DNA of 64,000 nt from contig DATJYK010000046.1 of the NCBI GenBank assembly GCA_035578005.1, positions 25,713 to 89,712 of the forward strand, written 5' to 3'. The stretch is from Gp13-AA77 sp035578005. Lineage in GTDB: Bacteria > Acidobacteriota > Terriglobia > UBA7540. The position numbers were made by a program, and so were the translations under genes. Below the pieces are notes generated by a model. It saw only the letters and a program-made list of their open reading frames with translations, was not told the DNA's origin and did no database searches. Of this stretch, positions 63,894 to 64,000 are shown one piece after another; the first letter of the stretch is position 1, and each line of letters begins with the position of its first letter.

Positions 63894-64000
63894 AACAGGG
63901 TCAGCTCCAGGCTTCATAGGAGGCCGGCGTCGCTGGCTGGCATAGTGTTCGCGAACGACGTTCTGGCAGTAACCTCTGCTTTGGCCGAAAAAGTTCGGCC

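Overview
The window looks like a chromosomal segment of a GC-rich, Gram-negative soil bacterium, most likely an Acidobacteriota member. The reasons are the mix of families: two very large TonB-dependent receptors with an N-terminal carboxypeptidase-regulatory-like domain and a C-terminal Phe, a MacB/FtsX-type permease of the ADOP kind, a Ser/Thr kinase fused to TPRs, TPR sulfatase-like and multihaem proteins, a PEP-CTERM protein, and a WVIPAF...FWPDI family that I remember from acidobacteria. This is an inference from family content; there is no rRNA in the window.

Layout. 0.1-11 kb: zinc alcohol dehydrogenase, methyltransferase, secreted CuA-like cupredoxin, a frameshifted PVADH-like quinohaemoprotein, an ADOP permease, a lipoprotein and a PHM-like secreted protein. 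11-18 kb: PEP-CTERM protein, kinase-TPR protein, CDF metal exporter, tRNA-Arg(CCG) and a sulfatase-like TPR protein. 18-29 kb: TonB receptor 1, divergent DUF4832 protein and a 1336-aa GH42-like protein. 29-36 kb (minus strand): a newly noticed 57-aa membrane protein, an ABC exporter and a cyclic-glucan-synthase-like protein, resembling an NdvA/NdvB pair with the synthase ending before its usual GH94 part. 37.9-39.3 kb: a scar zone with a permease remnant, an inverted repeat and six 23-bp repeats spaced 40-41 bp. 39-43 kb: two glucoamylase-type enzymes. 43-54.5 kb: a sugar locus made of a LacI regulator, an L-fucose-isomerase-family enzyme, a GH172 (DUF2961) protein, a complete RbsABC-type importer and TonB receptor 2, with GAAACG-centred operator-like sites at each transcription unit. 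55-59 kb: two more GH172 proteins and a seven-haem cytochrome-TPR protein. 59-63.6 kb: two TPR proteins around an AMP-forming acyl-CoA synthetase.

How the genes fit together: most of 18-59 kb can be read as glycan uptake and breakdown. The LacI/isomerase/GH172/ABC/TonB set is the most coherent unit. Because L-fucose isomerases also accept D-arabinose and some GH172 enzymes are D-arabinofuranosidases, D-arabinan or a related furanoside is a testable substrate.

The most unusual non-coding signal is a family of six gene-free nested palindromes (90-151 bp) scattered between genes. Three are flanked by exact 8-bp direct repeats (CGAGATTG, TGGTTGCG, AACAGGGT), which indicates transposition. Their outer arms and inner hairpins are recombined between copies, so they behave as modular MITE-like elements. 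All coordinates were read by eye; no database search was run.
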